A DNA stretch of 64,000 nucleotides, from positions 310,001 through 374,000 of the forward strand of contig NZ_FRCW01000004.1 in the NCBI RefSeq assembly GCF_900143055.1, in the 5' to 3' direction. Each line of letters opens with the position of its first letter. The first letter of the stretch is position 1. This stretch comes from Fibrobacter sp. UWR3. GTDB taxonomy: Bacteria; Fibrobacterota; Fibrobacteria; Fibrobacterales; Fibrobacteraceae. Both the position numbers and the translations under genes were made by a program. The notes under the pieces were generated by a model that worked only from the letters and a program-made list of their open reading frames with translations, was not told where the DNA came from and searched no databases. Shown piece after piece: positions 52,124 through 59,418 of the stretch.

Positions 52124-52474
52124 TTACTTTTCGCACGTCTTGAAGAAGCAGCTGCGGGCGCCCGTGTGGCAAGCGACTTGCGGGCCCTGCATGCGGACCT
52201 TGAACAACAGTGCGTCAGAGTCGCAGTCGGCGGCCCATTCCACCACCGTCATCACGTTGCCGCTGGTGTCGCCCTTGTGCCAGTATTCCTTGCGGCTACG
52301 GCTCCAGAAAACCATCTCGCCACATTCGTGGGTGCGGCGGAGAGCTTCCTCGTTCATCCATGCCATCATCAGCACGTCGCCCTTGTCGGCGTCCTGAACG
52401 ATTGCCGGCGCAAGTGCAACCCCGTCCACGACCACTTCGAATTTTACTTCTTTAATCAAATCTTCAAACTTCAT
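52124..52474 (-). CDS. hisI: Phosphoribosyl-AMP cyclohydrolase
   Basis: 116 aa, the stand-alone HisI form. FWSRSRKEYWHKGDTSGN, the metal site DCDSDALLF and the C-terminal CHTGARSCFF give the Zn/Mg ligands. It opens the purine ring of phosphoribosyl-AMP in histidine synthesis. The separate HisE activity is not in the window. The gene is isolated from other his genes. Confidence 0.96.
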   Translation of the reverse strand: MKFEDLIKEVKFEVVVDGVALAPAIVQDADKGDVLMMAWMNEEALRRTHECGEMVFWSRSRKEYWHKGDTSGNVMTVVEWAADCDSDALLFKVRMQGPQVACHTGARSCFFKTCEK

Positions 52475-52504
52475 AATTCCGAAATCCGAATTCCTAACTC
52501 TGTA

Positions 52505-53785
52505 TTAACCGCGCACCTGGCCGTTGCCGCGCAAGACCCACTTGTAGGTGCAAAGGCTTTCCACGCCCATCGGGCCGCGGGCATGCAGTTTGTCGGTAGA
52601 AATGCCCACTTCGGCTCCGAGCCCGTATTCGCCTCCGTCTGCAAAGCGCGTGCTTGCGTTCACCATTACGCTGCTGCTATCGACGTTCGCGACAAAGTAG
52701 TCCTGCACGCTTGCGTCTTCTGCCACCACGGCTTCGGTGTGGCGGCTGCTGTTCTTTTCAATATGGTCACAGGCTTCGGCGACGTTATCGACGAACTTGA
52801 CGCTTGCCTTGAGGGCCAGGTATTCGTGGTGGTAATTGCTGTCATCGCCGATGTCCTTGATACGGCTGTCGTGGCTCTGGGCATCCTTGTTGCCGAAGAG
52901 TTCCACGCCACGGTCGGCGAGGCAGTCGAGCAACTTTTTCACGTTGGCTGCATCAATGTGGCGGTCGATAATCACGCATTCCATGGCGTTGCACACGCCG
53001 GTGCGCTGTGTCTTCGCGTTAATCAAGATGTTTACGGCCTTGTCCATGTCGGCGGACTTGTCCACATACACGTGGCAGATGCCGTTGAAGTGCTTGATGA
53101 CGGGAATCTTGCTCTGTTCCACCACGGCGCGGATTAGGCGTTCGCCACCGCGGGGGATTACCAGGTCGATGCAGTCGCTACGCTGCAACAGCATGCCCAC
53201 CAGGTCGTGGCTCGTTTCGGTCACGAGCTGCACGGCGTCTTCGTCAATGCCGTTTTCGGCGAGGGCCTTGTGGAAAATCCCGGCGAGGCACTTGGCGGAA
53301 TTCAGCGATTCCTTGCCGCCGCGCAAAATCACTGCGTTGCCCGCCTTGAAGCAGAGGCATGCGCCGTCGATGGTCACGTTCGGGCGGCTTTCAAAAATAA
53401 AGAACACGGCGCCGATAGGTACTGCTACGCGGCTAATCTTGATACCGTTCTTCAGTTCGCGGCTTTCGAGCACGCGGTTCAGCGGGTCGGTAAACGCGGC
53501 GATTTCTTCGGCGCCCTTGGCCATCGCCTCGATGCGGGCGTCGTTCAGGGTCAAGCGGTCCATCTTGGCGTCGTCGAGCTTTCCGGCGGCGGCCTCCAGG
53601 TCAAGTTTGTTCGCGGCCATGATTTCCGGCTTGTGTTCCCGGAGCAACTTTGCCACCAGGTTCAGCACGGCGCTGCGTTTTTCACCCGAGAGGGTGCGGA
53701 GATTCTTGCTTGCCTTCTTGGCGTTCTGGGCCAGGATGTCGGAGTATTCTTCCAAGTTGGAATATGAAATAGACGTGTTTTTCAT
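52505..53785 (-). CDS. proA: Gamma-glutamyl phosphate reductase
   Basis: 426 aa, aldehyde-dehydrogenase fold. VPIGAVFFIFESRPNVTID, LRGGKESLNSAK, the catalytic-Cys block TQRTGVCNAMEC and the closing NASTRFADGGEYGLGAEVG / TDKLHARGPMG are diagnostic. It reduces glutamyl-5-phosphate in proline synthesis. A minus-strand TATATT box (53794-53799) lies 8 nt before the ATG and there is no ribosome site, so it may be leaderless. Confidence 0.97.
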   Translation of the reverse strand: MKNTSISYSNLEEYSDILAQNAKKASKNLRTLSGEKRSAVLNLVAKLLREHKPEIMAANKLDLEAAAGKLDDAKMDRLTLNDARIEAMAKGAEEIAAFTDPLNRVLESRELKNGIKISRVAVPIGAVFFIFESRPNVTIDGACLCFKAGNAVILRGGKESLNSAKCLAGIFHKALAENGIDEDAVQLVTETSHDLVGMLLQRSDCIDLVIPRGGERLIRAVVEQSKIPVIKHFNGICHVYVDKSADMDKAVNILINAKTQRTGVCNAMECVIIDRHIDAANVKKLLDCLADRGVELFGNKDAQSHDSRIKDIGDDSNYHHEYLALKASVKFVDNVAEACDHIEKNSSRHTEAVVAEDASVQDYFVANVDSSSVMVNASTRFADGGEYGLGAEVGISTDKLHARGPMGVESLCTYKWVLRGNGQVRG

Positions 53786-53839
53786 GATTTTACAATATAG
53801 AAACTTGATTTTTATCGCACCGGAGTATATTTTAATATT

Positions 53840-53935
53840 ACAGGTTTGTTTTTATCCGCGACAAGGTCTTATAGTCGCAGGATATCGGACTTGGGTGTTC
53901 AGGCTCGGCGTGTTCTCTCCACGCCGAGTCTTTTT
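53840..53935 (+). ncRNA. Candidate small RNA with own promoter and terminator
   Basis: TTGATT (53805-53810) and TATTTT (53828-53833) are 17 bp apart on the plus strand, with no plus-strand gene following. The predicted RNA of about 95 nt has a hairpin ATCC-GCGAC ... GTCGC-A-GGAT (53854-53883) and ends in the terminator CTCGGCGTG-TTCTCTC-CACGCCGAG plus TCTTTTT (53904-53935). Family not recognised; it lacks the SRP and 6S hallmarks I know. Confidence 0.55.
53904..53935 (+). terminator. Rho-independent terminator without an upstream plus-strand gene
   Basis: A 9-bp GC-rich perfect stem with T-run. The nearest gene upstream (proA) is on the other strand, which is the main reason to suspect a small RNA here. 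Confidence 0.85.
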
Positions 53936-54064
53936 GCGACCGCTCACGCTACGTTTGGGTTAAATTACTCCGGTATGCGTTCGCTTTCGCCTATGACGAC
54001 TCGTTAAGACGAGTCGCCTCCGGCTCACGGCGCGACCGCTCGCGGTGCGACCGTTCGTTCGTCG
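53936..54064. repeat. Composite dispersed repeat, copy 1
   Basis: 53936-53991 resembles the reverse complement of 58295-58351, the hairpin GACTCG-TTAAGA-CGAGTC follows, and GACCGTTCGTTCGTCG (54049-54064) recurs inverted at 58484-58499. The order of parts differs between the two places. Confidence 0.6.
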
Positions 54065-54463
54065 TTTTGGGCTTTTTTTTCAAAAAGGCAGACTAAATGC
54101 TTGTTCAGAGGGTGTTTGGTCTGCTTTTTGTTAGTTTGTTTGTGCTAAAATGAACGAAAACGTCGTTTTGGAGGGCGCTTAGGGGGCAAAATGAACCTTA
54201 AATCGCCTTTTTGTGGCTCTTTCTTGTGAATTTGTTCGAAATTCGGCAGACCAAATGCGCTCTTTTTCGCGATTTGGTCTGTCAAAACGCTCAAATGCCC
54301 TCATAAAAAACGCAAAACGCCCGCGCTATAAACCGTGCAAAATGCCCTATTTTAATGTTTTGCGTGGCGACTCCTCGCATCAAGAAACCGCGCGAAAAGC
54401 CCGCCGTAAAAAAACGTGAAAAGCCCCGCCGCGAGGCGAGGCTTTAGTGTTAAAATGCAAAAC
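54065..54463. other. Non-coding region with two related hairpins
   Basis: No convincing gene in about 400 bp. Hairpins GCAGACTAAA/TTTGGTCTGC (54088-54124) and CAGACCAAATGCGC/GCGATTTGGTCTG (54247-54281) share one plan with different arms. A GCCCCGCCGC/GCGAGGC hairpin near 54423-54442 precedes the GH2 stop and can serve as its terminator. Confidence 0.55.
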
Positions 54464-57295
54464 TTAGAGCAACTTCACGATGGCCGTGAACAGCGCGTCA
54501 GCGAGCGCGTTGGTTTCGAGACCTTCGAACACGCTGAACTGGTTAAACACGATCTTGCCTGCGCCGAACGGAATCATCTGCAGGTCGACGCCGGTCTTCA
54601 CCTCGCCATCCTTCAGGCTTACGGAGCGCGCGTAGACCGTTGCGTCGGGCAGTTCGTTCAGGGAAAGTCCCGGCATCACCGCAGCCGCATTGTGGTCGAG
54701 CACGCTTGCACCGCCGAATACGGGCAGGAGCGCGGAATCCGCCGGCAGGTAGTGCAGGCTTGCGCCGTTTGCACCCGTGCTCCAGTGGGCCTCGAGCGTG
54801 CAGTCAAGGGTGTGGCTCTGGTTCACGAAGTCGATGTCTTCCTGCGACATGTCCGAAAGCAGGAGCGTCTTCCCGCCGTTCTTGGTCACTTCCACAATCT
54901 TGTCGATGATTTCATCGGGCCAGGAGCAGAGGTTTGCCGTGAAGATAATCTTCTCGGGGCCGGAAAGTGCGGCGAGCGCGTCGCTGGATTCTTCGCTGTT
55001 GTCGAGGAAGCAGACCTTTTCCATGGCGCTCTTCACGTCTGCCGGCTCGATGACGATAAGGTCCTCTTCGGAGGCATGGACTTCCTGGTTCCCGTCCTTC
55101 AGCACAATGCGAATCTTGTACTTGCCCGTGGCACGCGGGGAGTTGAGCGTGCAGTTGCCGAGCTGGGTAAGGCTTGTCTTGCCGGCCGGTTCGTCGGGAG
55201 TCATTGTCTGCGTGGAGAGCACCTTGCCGTTAGAATCGATCAGGCTCACTTCGACAGAGACGTTCTCGTGACGGTCGTTGTTCAGGAGCGTCACCTGGAA
55301 GCTGACTTCGCTCTGCGGTGCGACCACGTGTTCCAGTTCGCTTACGAGGGCGCGGCTGCGGGCGTTGATTTCCTTGCAGAACGCGTCGAAACCCTTGCTC
55401 TTGCGGTTTTCGTCGCAAAGGCCGCAGAAGTCCGTGCTGAAATCCGCCCACTGTTCTAGGAAGAAACCCGAAATCTGCGGGTTGCTCTGGAATGCGGTAA
55501 TCTGGTCGAGCTTGCTCTTGGTAGCGATGGCGTTCGCGCATGCGATGAATTCCGAAAGGTCCTTCCATACGGAAAGCGGACCTGCCACGAAGCTGTCGAT
55601 GGCCTTGAACGCGTTCTTGATTGCCTTCTGGTTCTTGACCGAGCGGGGGCCCTTGATGTTCGTCGCCGAATTCGGGAGCAACGTGTGGTTCTTGATGGTT
55701 ACCAGCATCTTGTTGTCGATGCGGGCGGCGTCGCTATCCTCGCTATCCTGGAACTGGCTGTCGCCGAGCCCGGAATCGGGTACCGCGAGTTCTTCCTCGT
55801 CCTTGTTGAAGCAGTGGGCGAGGTAGTGCGTGTAGGCTGCACCCGGGTTCATCTTCGGGCGCACCGCGAGCGACGCGAACTGCGAAATACGGTCGACAGA
55901 TACCGGCAGGAGCTTGCCCGTGTCGGCGTGGAAGTTGCCTTCGTTATCGAGGTAGATGCTGTCGAGGTTGCTTATTGCGGCGCGGGTCATGTCGACCGGG
56001 CTAATCGCGTTGAGCAGCTTGTTGCCGTTCTGGAGCATGAACGTGCCGTTTTCGGAACCCATCACCCAGGCGGCAATGCAGGGGTGGTTGTGCTGTTCCT
56101 TGACAATGTCGTTGATGAGGTTCTTCGCGTATTCCAGGCCGGCGGGGGTAGACCTCATGGTGTGGATGGGGAATTCCTGGAACACCAGGAGGCCGATCTC
56201 GTCACAGATGTCGAGAGCTTCGGTGCTGAGCGGTGCGCCGCAGCTGCGGATGGCGTTGAAGCCTGCCGCCTTCACGGCGAGGAGGTCCTTCCTGAGGGCC
56301 GGGTTGTTCGTGGTCCAGAGGCCACCTTCGCTCCACTGCTGGTTGTAGCATACGCCCTGCAGCTTGACGATGGCATCGTTCAGGTAGAAGTCGCCCTTGA
56401 GGCAGTCGAACTTGCGGAAACCGAACGTGCGCATGATGGGGAAGGCGTATTCCGGGGCCTTGCCCTTGCCGCTCTTGAGTTCCATCTGCACTTCGACCGC
56501 GAACATGTTGGGCTTTTCGGGGCTCCAGACGAACTTGGAGCGGTTCCAGTCCTTGATGTTGAGGCCGATGCGGAACGTGGCGTTTTCTTTGTCGAGCTTG
56601 GGGCAGTCCTTGAACCACTCGCAAACGTCGCCGCTCGGGTTACGCATGAGGATGCGCAGGCGCGGGCTGTAGCCGCGCGGGTTGTTGAAAGCAATTTCGA
56701 GGTTCACGCACTCGGAGTCGGCATCCGGTTCCACGTGCAGGTCCGAAATGAAGGCGCTGCTGCCGAGCACCAGGTCCACATGCCCAAAGATGCCGCCGAA
56801 CGGGTACTGCGTCCAGGGGAGGCCAACGGGCACTTCGCTCGGGTGTACGTAGCGGTCGTCCGCGTCATCGCTGCTGTCGCGGCCAAAGTCGATGCGGCTG
56901 TTGGCGGCCCCCATGTTTGCCACGCGGATGCAGAGCACGTTCTCTTCGCCAATCTTGATGGCCTTCTGGGTCTCGAGAACAAACGGCGTGTATGCGCCGA
57001 AATGCGTGCCGAGAAGCTTGCCGTTGAGCCAGATGGTCGCATGTGTAGCCACACGTTCAAAGCGCAAGAAAATGCGCTTGGCGACCTGCTTTTCGTCTTC
57101 GATGGTGAAACGTTTGAAGTAGAACGCGCAGTCCTGGGACAAAAGCAGTTTTTCAAACGTCCTTTCCCAAATGTGGGGAACCGTCACCGTTTCCGTATCT
57201 TCGGGGTAGGTGGCGTACCAGCGGTTGGATATGCCGGAATCTTCGGTATCCCATTTCATCTGCCAATCGCCATCGAGACTCAAAATATTATTCAT
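54464..57295 (-). CDS. Glycoside hydrolase family 2 enzyme, cytoplasmic
   Basis: 943 aa without signal peptide. N-terminal sugar-binding jelly roll (IWLNGKLLGTHFGAYTPFV), immunoglobulin-like domain, TIM barrel (RKDLLAVKAAGFNAIRSCG, LLVFQEFPI) and a long C-terminal region. The acid/base position reads WVMGSEN (about 413), with Ser where GH2 enzymes normally have Asn-Glu. The likely nucleophile is the Glu of SGFFLEQWADF (about 612). Substrate is uncertain: beta-galactosidase, glucuronidase or mannosidase types share this plan. AAGGA lies 6 nt before the ATG. Divergent from rplU. Confidence 0.88.
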   Translation of the reverse strand: MNNILSLDGDWQMKWDTEDSGISNRWYATYPEDTETVTVPHIWERTFEKLLLSQDCAFYFKRFTIEDEKQVAKRIFLRFERVATHATIWLNGKLLGTHFGAYTPFVLETQKAIKIGEENVLCIRVANMGAANSRIDFGRDSSDDADDRYVHPSEVPVGLPWTQYPFGGIFGHVDLVLGSSAFISDLHVEPDADSECVNLEIAFNNPRGYSPRLRILMRNPSGDVCEWFKDCPKLDKENATFRIGLNIKDWNRSKFVWSPEKPNMFAVEVQMELKSGKGKAPEYAFPIMRTFGFRKFDCLKGDFYLNDAIVKLQGVCYNQQWSEGGLWTTNNPALRKDLLAVKAAGFNAIRSCGAPLSTEALDICDEIGLLVFQEFPIHTMRSTPAGLEYAKNLINDIVKEQHNHPCIAAWVMGSENGTFMLQNGNKLLNAISPVDMTRAAISNLDSIYLDNEGNFHADTGKLLPVSVDRISQFASLAVRPKMNPGAAYTHYLAHCFNKDEEELAVPDSGLGDSQFQDSEDSDAARIDNKMLVTIKNHTLLPNSATNIKGPRSVKNQKAIKNAFKAIDSFVAGPLSVWKDLSEFIACANAIATKSKLDQITAFQSNPQISGFFLEQWADFSTDFCGLCDENRKSKGFDAFCKEINARSRALVSELEHVVAPQSEVSFQVTLLNNDRHENVSVEVSLIDSNGKVLSTQTMTPDEPAGKTSLTQLGNCTLNSPRATGKYKIRIVLKDGNQEVHASEEDLIVIEPADVKSAMEKVCFLDNSEESSDALAALSGPEKIIFTANLCSWPDEIIDKIVEVTKNGGKTLLLSDMSQEDIDFVNQSHTLDCTLEAHWSTGANGASLHYLPADSALLPVFGGASVLDHNAAAVMPGLSLNELPDATVYARSVSLKDGEVKTGVDLQMIPFGAGKIVFNQFSVFEGLETNALADALFTAIVKLL

Positions 57296-57402
57296 GTAGG
57301 GTCCTTTATGAAATTTTCGTGGAAAATTTAGAAAATATGGTGGAAATGGTGCATTTTATTATCGGAAAATCGCCCGAATTTGTCGAAAAATTCCGAAATC
57401 CC

Positions 57403-57430
57403 TTTACAATTCCACAAATTTTACTACATT
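57403..57430 (+). promoter_or_regulatory. Probable rplU-rpmA promoter
   Basis: TTTACA (57403-57408) and TACATT (57425-57430) are 16 bp apart, about 35 nt before the rplU start. AAGGA precedes the ATG. Confidence 0.55.
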
Positions 57431-57465
57431 TGGAGTCCCAATAGCAACCAAAAAAGGATTACAAA

Positions 57466-57951
57466 ATGTATTCTATTGTTGAAACAGGTGGTTTCCAGTA
57501 TAAAGTCGAGCTGGGCAAGGCCTACAAGGTCCCCACTCTTGACGCCGCTGTTGGTTCTGAACTGGAGCTCAAGTCCGTCCTTCTTTTCGCAGGAAAAGAA
57601 GTGCAAGTCGGCACCCCTGTCCTGAACGACGCCTCCGTGAAGGTTGAAGTTCTTGCCCACGGCAAGTACGACACCGTCATCGTGTTCAAGAAGAAGCGTC
57701 GCACCCGTTACGAACGCCGTAACGGTCATCGTCAGGGCTATACCGAGGTGCTCGTCACGGAACTCCGCTCCGGCGCCGAATCCGCAGTCGTAGATCCCAA
57801 AGTTATTACCCGCAACCGCGCTCGCGTGGCTGCCCTTGCCAAGCAGAAGGAGCAGAACAAGCCCCTTACTCGCAAGGAAAAGATTGCCCAGGGTATTCAG
57901 AAGCCTGCTAAGGTCAAGAAGAACTCCCTTCGCAAGGCTAAGGAGGCTTAA
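57466..57951 (+). CDS. rplU: 50S ribosomal protein L21 with C-terminal extension
   Basis: 161 aa. The first 103 residues are a standard L21 (MYSIVETGGFQYKVELGKAY, KYDTVIVFKKKRRTRYERRN, GHRQGYTEV). About 58 further residues form a Lys/Arg/Ala-rich tail not present in E. coli L21. L21 binds 23S rRNA domain VI. It is 3 nt upstream of rpmA, the usual pair. Confidence 0.96.
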   Translation: MYSIVETGGFQYKVELGKAYKVPTLDAAVGSELELKSVLLFAGKEVQVGTPVLNDASVKVEVLAHGKYDTVIVFKKKRRTRYERRNGHRQGYTEVLVTELRSGAESAVVDPKVITRNRARVAALAKQKEQNKPLTRKEKIAQGIQKPAKVKKNSLRKAKEA

Positions 57952-57954
57952 TCC

Positions 57955-58218
57955 ATGGCACACAAGAAAGGTCAAGGTTCCGTACGTAACGGTCGCGACA
58001 GTAACGCCAAGTACCTCGGCGTGAAGAAGTTCGCGGGCGAAACAGTCAAGGCCGGTAACATCATCGTGCGTCAGCGCGGTTCTCACTTCCACAAGGGCGT
58101 GAACGTCGGTATGGGCAAGGATTTCACCCTGTTCTCCCTCGTTGACGGCAAGGTGAAGTTCGAACACATCGATGCCAACCGCCAGAAGGTTTCCGTCTAT
58201 CCGGAAGAAGCCAACTAA
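57955..58218 (+). CDS. rpmA: 50S ribosomal protein L27
   Basis: 87 aa. [29 protein letters not shown], and [20 protein letters not shown] are conserved L27 blocks; the N terminus reaches the peptidyl-transferase centre. It starts with the mature AHKKG form, lacking the cleaved extension seen in Firmicutes. Confidence 0.98.
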   Translation: MAHKKGQGSVRNGRDSNAKYLGVKKFAGETVKAGNIIVRQRGSHFHKGVNVGMGKDFTLFSLVDGKVKFEHIDANRQKVSVYPEEAN

Positions 58219-58242
58219 GGTTCGCTAAAACCGAATTTGAAG

Positions 58243-58268
58243 GCCGGACGCGCAAGCGCCCGGTTTTC
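58243..58268 (+). terminator. rplU-rpmA terminator
   Basis: CCGG-A-CGC-GCAA-GCG-C-CCGG followed by TTTTC. Confidence 0.75.
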
Positions 58269-58294
58269 TGTATATATGCGGTTTCTGCCCGAAA

Positions 58295-58351
58295 CAACGA
58301 ATGAGCGCAAACCGGAGCAATTTAATGTCGGGACTTAGCGCGAGCGGTCAC
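58295..58351. repeat. Composite dispersed repeat, copy 2 (inverted)
   Basis: The reverse complement aligns with 53936-53991 over its length with scattered changes (shared blocks GACCGCTC, TTAAATT, CTCCGGT). A hairpin AAGGCTCG/CGAGCCTT follows near 58364-58387. Confidence 0.6.
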
Positions 58352-58400
58352 ATGTGAACGGAAAAGGCTCGTATTAACGAGCCTTTGTAGAGACCTTTGA

Positions 58401-58447
58401 CCACTTAGCGCTTCAGCGCTTATGTGGACATGGCCACCTTTAGGTGG
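58401..58447. repeat. Diverged, inverted relative of the 75-nt repeat
   Basis: On the minus strand CCACCTAAAGGTGGCCATG and then CACATAAGCGCTGAAGCGCT match the order of 3662-3736. The inner stem AGCGCT/AGCGCT replaces AGCACT/AGTGCT with pairing kept. Confidence 0.65.
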
Positions 58448-58507
58448 GAGTGAGTGAGAAACCGGAGGTCTTGACTCCCGAACCGACGAACGAACGGTCT
58501 CGTAAAA

Positions 58508-58565
58508 CTCACCTCCAGAAAAAAAAGAGGCTCATGCGAGCCTCTTTTTATTTTCTGGAGGTGAG
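58508..58565. terminator. tmRNA terminator within a larger inverted repeat
   Basis: GAGGCTC-ATGC-GAGCCTC (58527-58544) flanked by A- and T-runs works in both directions. Outside it CTCACCTCCAGAAAA (58508-58522) mirrors TTTTCTGGAGGTGAG (58551-58565), which is the tmRNA 3' end. Confidence 0.85.
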
Positions 58566-58912
58566 GGGAGTCGAACCCCTGTCCAAAATCACGTCCATGT
58601 CCATTCCTACAAGCTTTCCCTTCGTATTTAAGGTCTCGCCTTGTCCACGCCCAAGAAGGTCGGCGCAGATTTCAGCCAGCCTAGTGAATCTCGGACTCTA
58701 GCCCCAGGCATGCGAGAATCCTATCCCATATTTCGTCCGGACGTTCATCCCGATGGGAGCGGAATGAGGCCCGGCGTTGCCGCTAATTAGGCAGCGAGTG
58801 CGTAGTTTTCGTCAGCACTTATTTTTTTTCAGACTTTTTTACGAGTGCCCTCGTCTGAGACCTCGGCTTGCAACTAACACTTCGGTAACCCTGTCGAAAC
58901 CAGATCACCCCC
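58556..58912 (-). ncRNA. ssrA: tmRNA
   Basis: About 357 nt. The 5' end GGGGGTGATCTGGTTTCGAC and 3' end GGGGTTCGACTCCCCTCACC plus TCCA form the tRNA-like part: acceptor GGGGGTG/CACCTCC with discriminator A, CCA not encoded. The tag reads ADENYALAA then TAA (GCTGACGAAAACTACGCACT...). It rescues stalled ribosomes. Any protein frame read across this segment is spurious. Confidence 0.97.
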
Positions 58913-58934
58913 GGTGTTTTCCCAAATATATAAA

Positions 58935-58963
58935 TTTATCGCCCCAAAGGGAAGGTTTGTCAA
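58935..58963 (-). promoter_or_regulatory. Probable ssrA promoter
   Basis: Minus-strand TTGACA (58958-58963) and GATAAA (58935-58940) are 17 bp apart. A TATATT box nearer to the gene is an alternative -10. Confidence 0.6.
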
Positions 58964-59415
58964 GTTTCTGCCTTTTTTGCCTTCAAAAAAGCCCGAAAGT
59001 TGCAAAAATGGGGACTAAATGCCTGAAAAATCGCATTTTGGTACCCAATTTTACGTACAAACTAACGCAAAAAGCCGGGCCAAACTCGCTTTTCTGCTGA
59101 TTTTGGGGATTAATTCCCTCGAAAAAGGCTTTTTTATCCCCACTGTTGCGGGCGCGGCACCCAAAAAGCTTTGAACAAGTTAACAAAATGGGTACCAAAC
59201 ACCCCCAAAAAGGCCCTTTTGGTACCCAATTTTGCGCTTTTCGCCTGTTTACTGGCTTTTTTTCATGGTTCTCCGCTCGAAACCCGTGTTTTCCTTGCTC
59301 AACTTGCACTTTATACACTTTTGCGCGGCGCCCGCCTTTTTTGCCCCAAATTAGCCGTTCTCTCTTGCGACCCATTTATATATATTTGTACTTGAAAAAC
59401 AAGATTTCGGAGATT
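58964..59415. other. Non-coding region with two related hairpins
   Basis: About 450 bp with no convincing gene. Two inverted repeats share one plan: AAAATGGGGACTAAA ... TTTTGGTACCCAATTTT (about 59005-59052) and AAAATGGGTACCAAA ... TTTTGGTACCCAATTTT (about 59185-59232). A TATATT box lies near 59385 and probably serves the mannanase gene. Confidence 0.6.
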
Positions 59416-59418
59416 ATG

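Noticed and set aside
54213-54419. 68-codon frame in the region before GH2
   Set aside because: Crosses a hairpin pair, has no ribosome site and has Lys/Arg-rich random composition.
58444-58701. Plus-strand frame across the tmRNA 3' region
   Set aside because: It runs through the terminator and the tRNA-like part of tmRNA, so it is not a gene.
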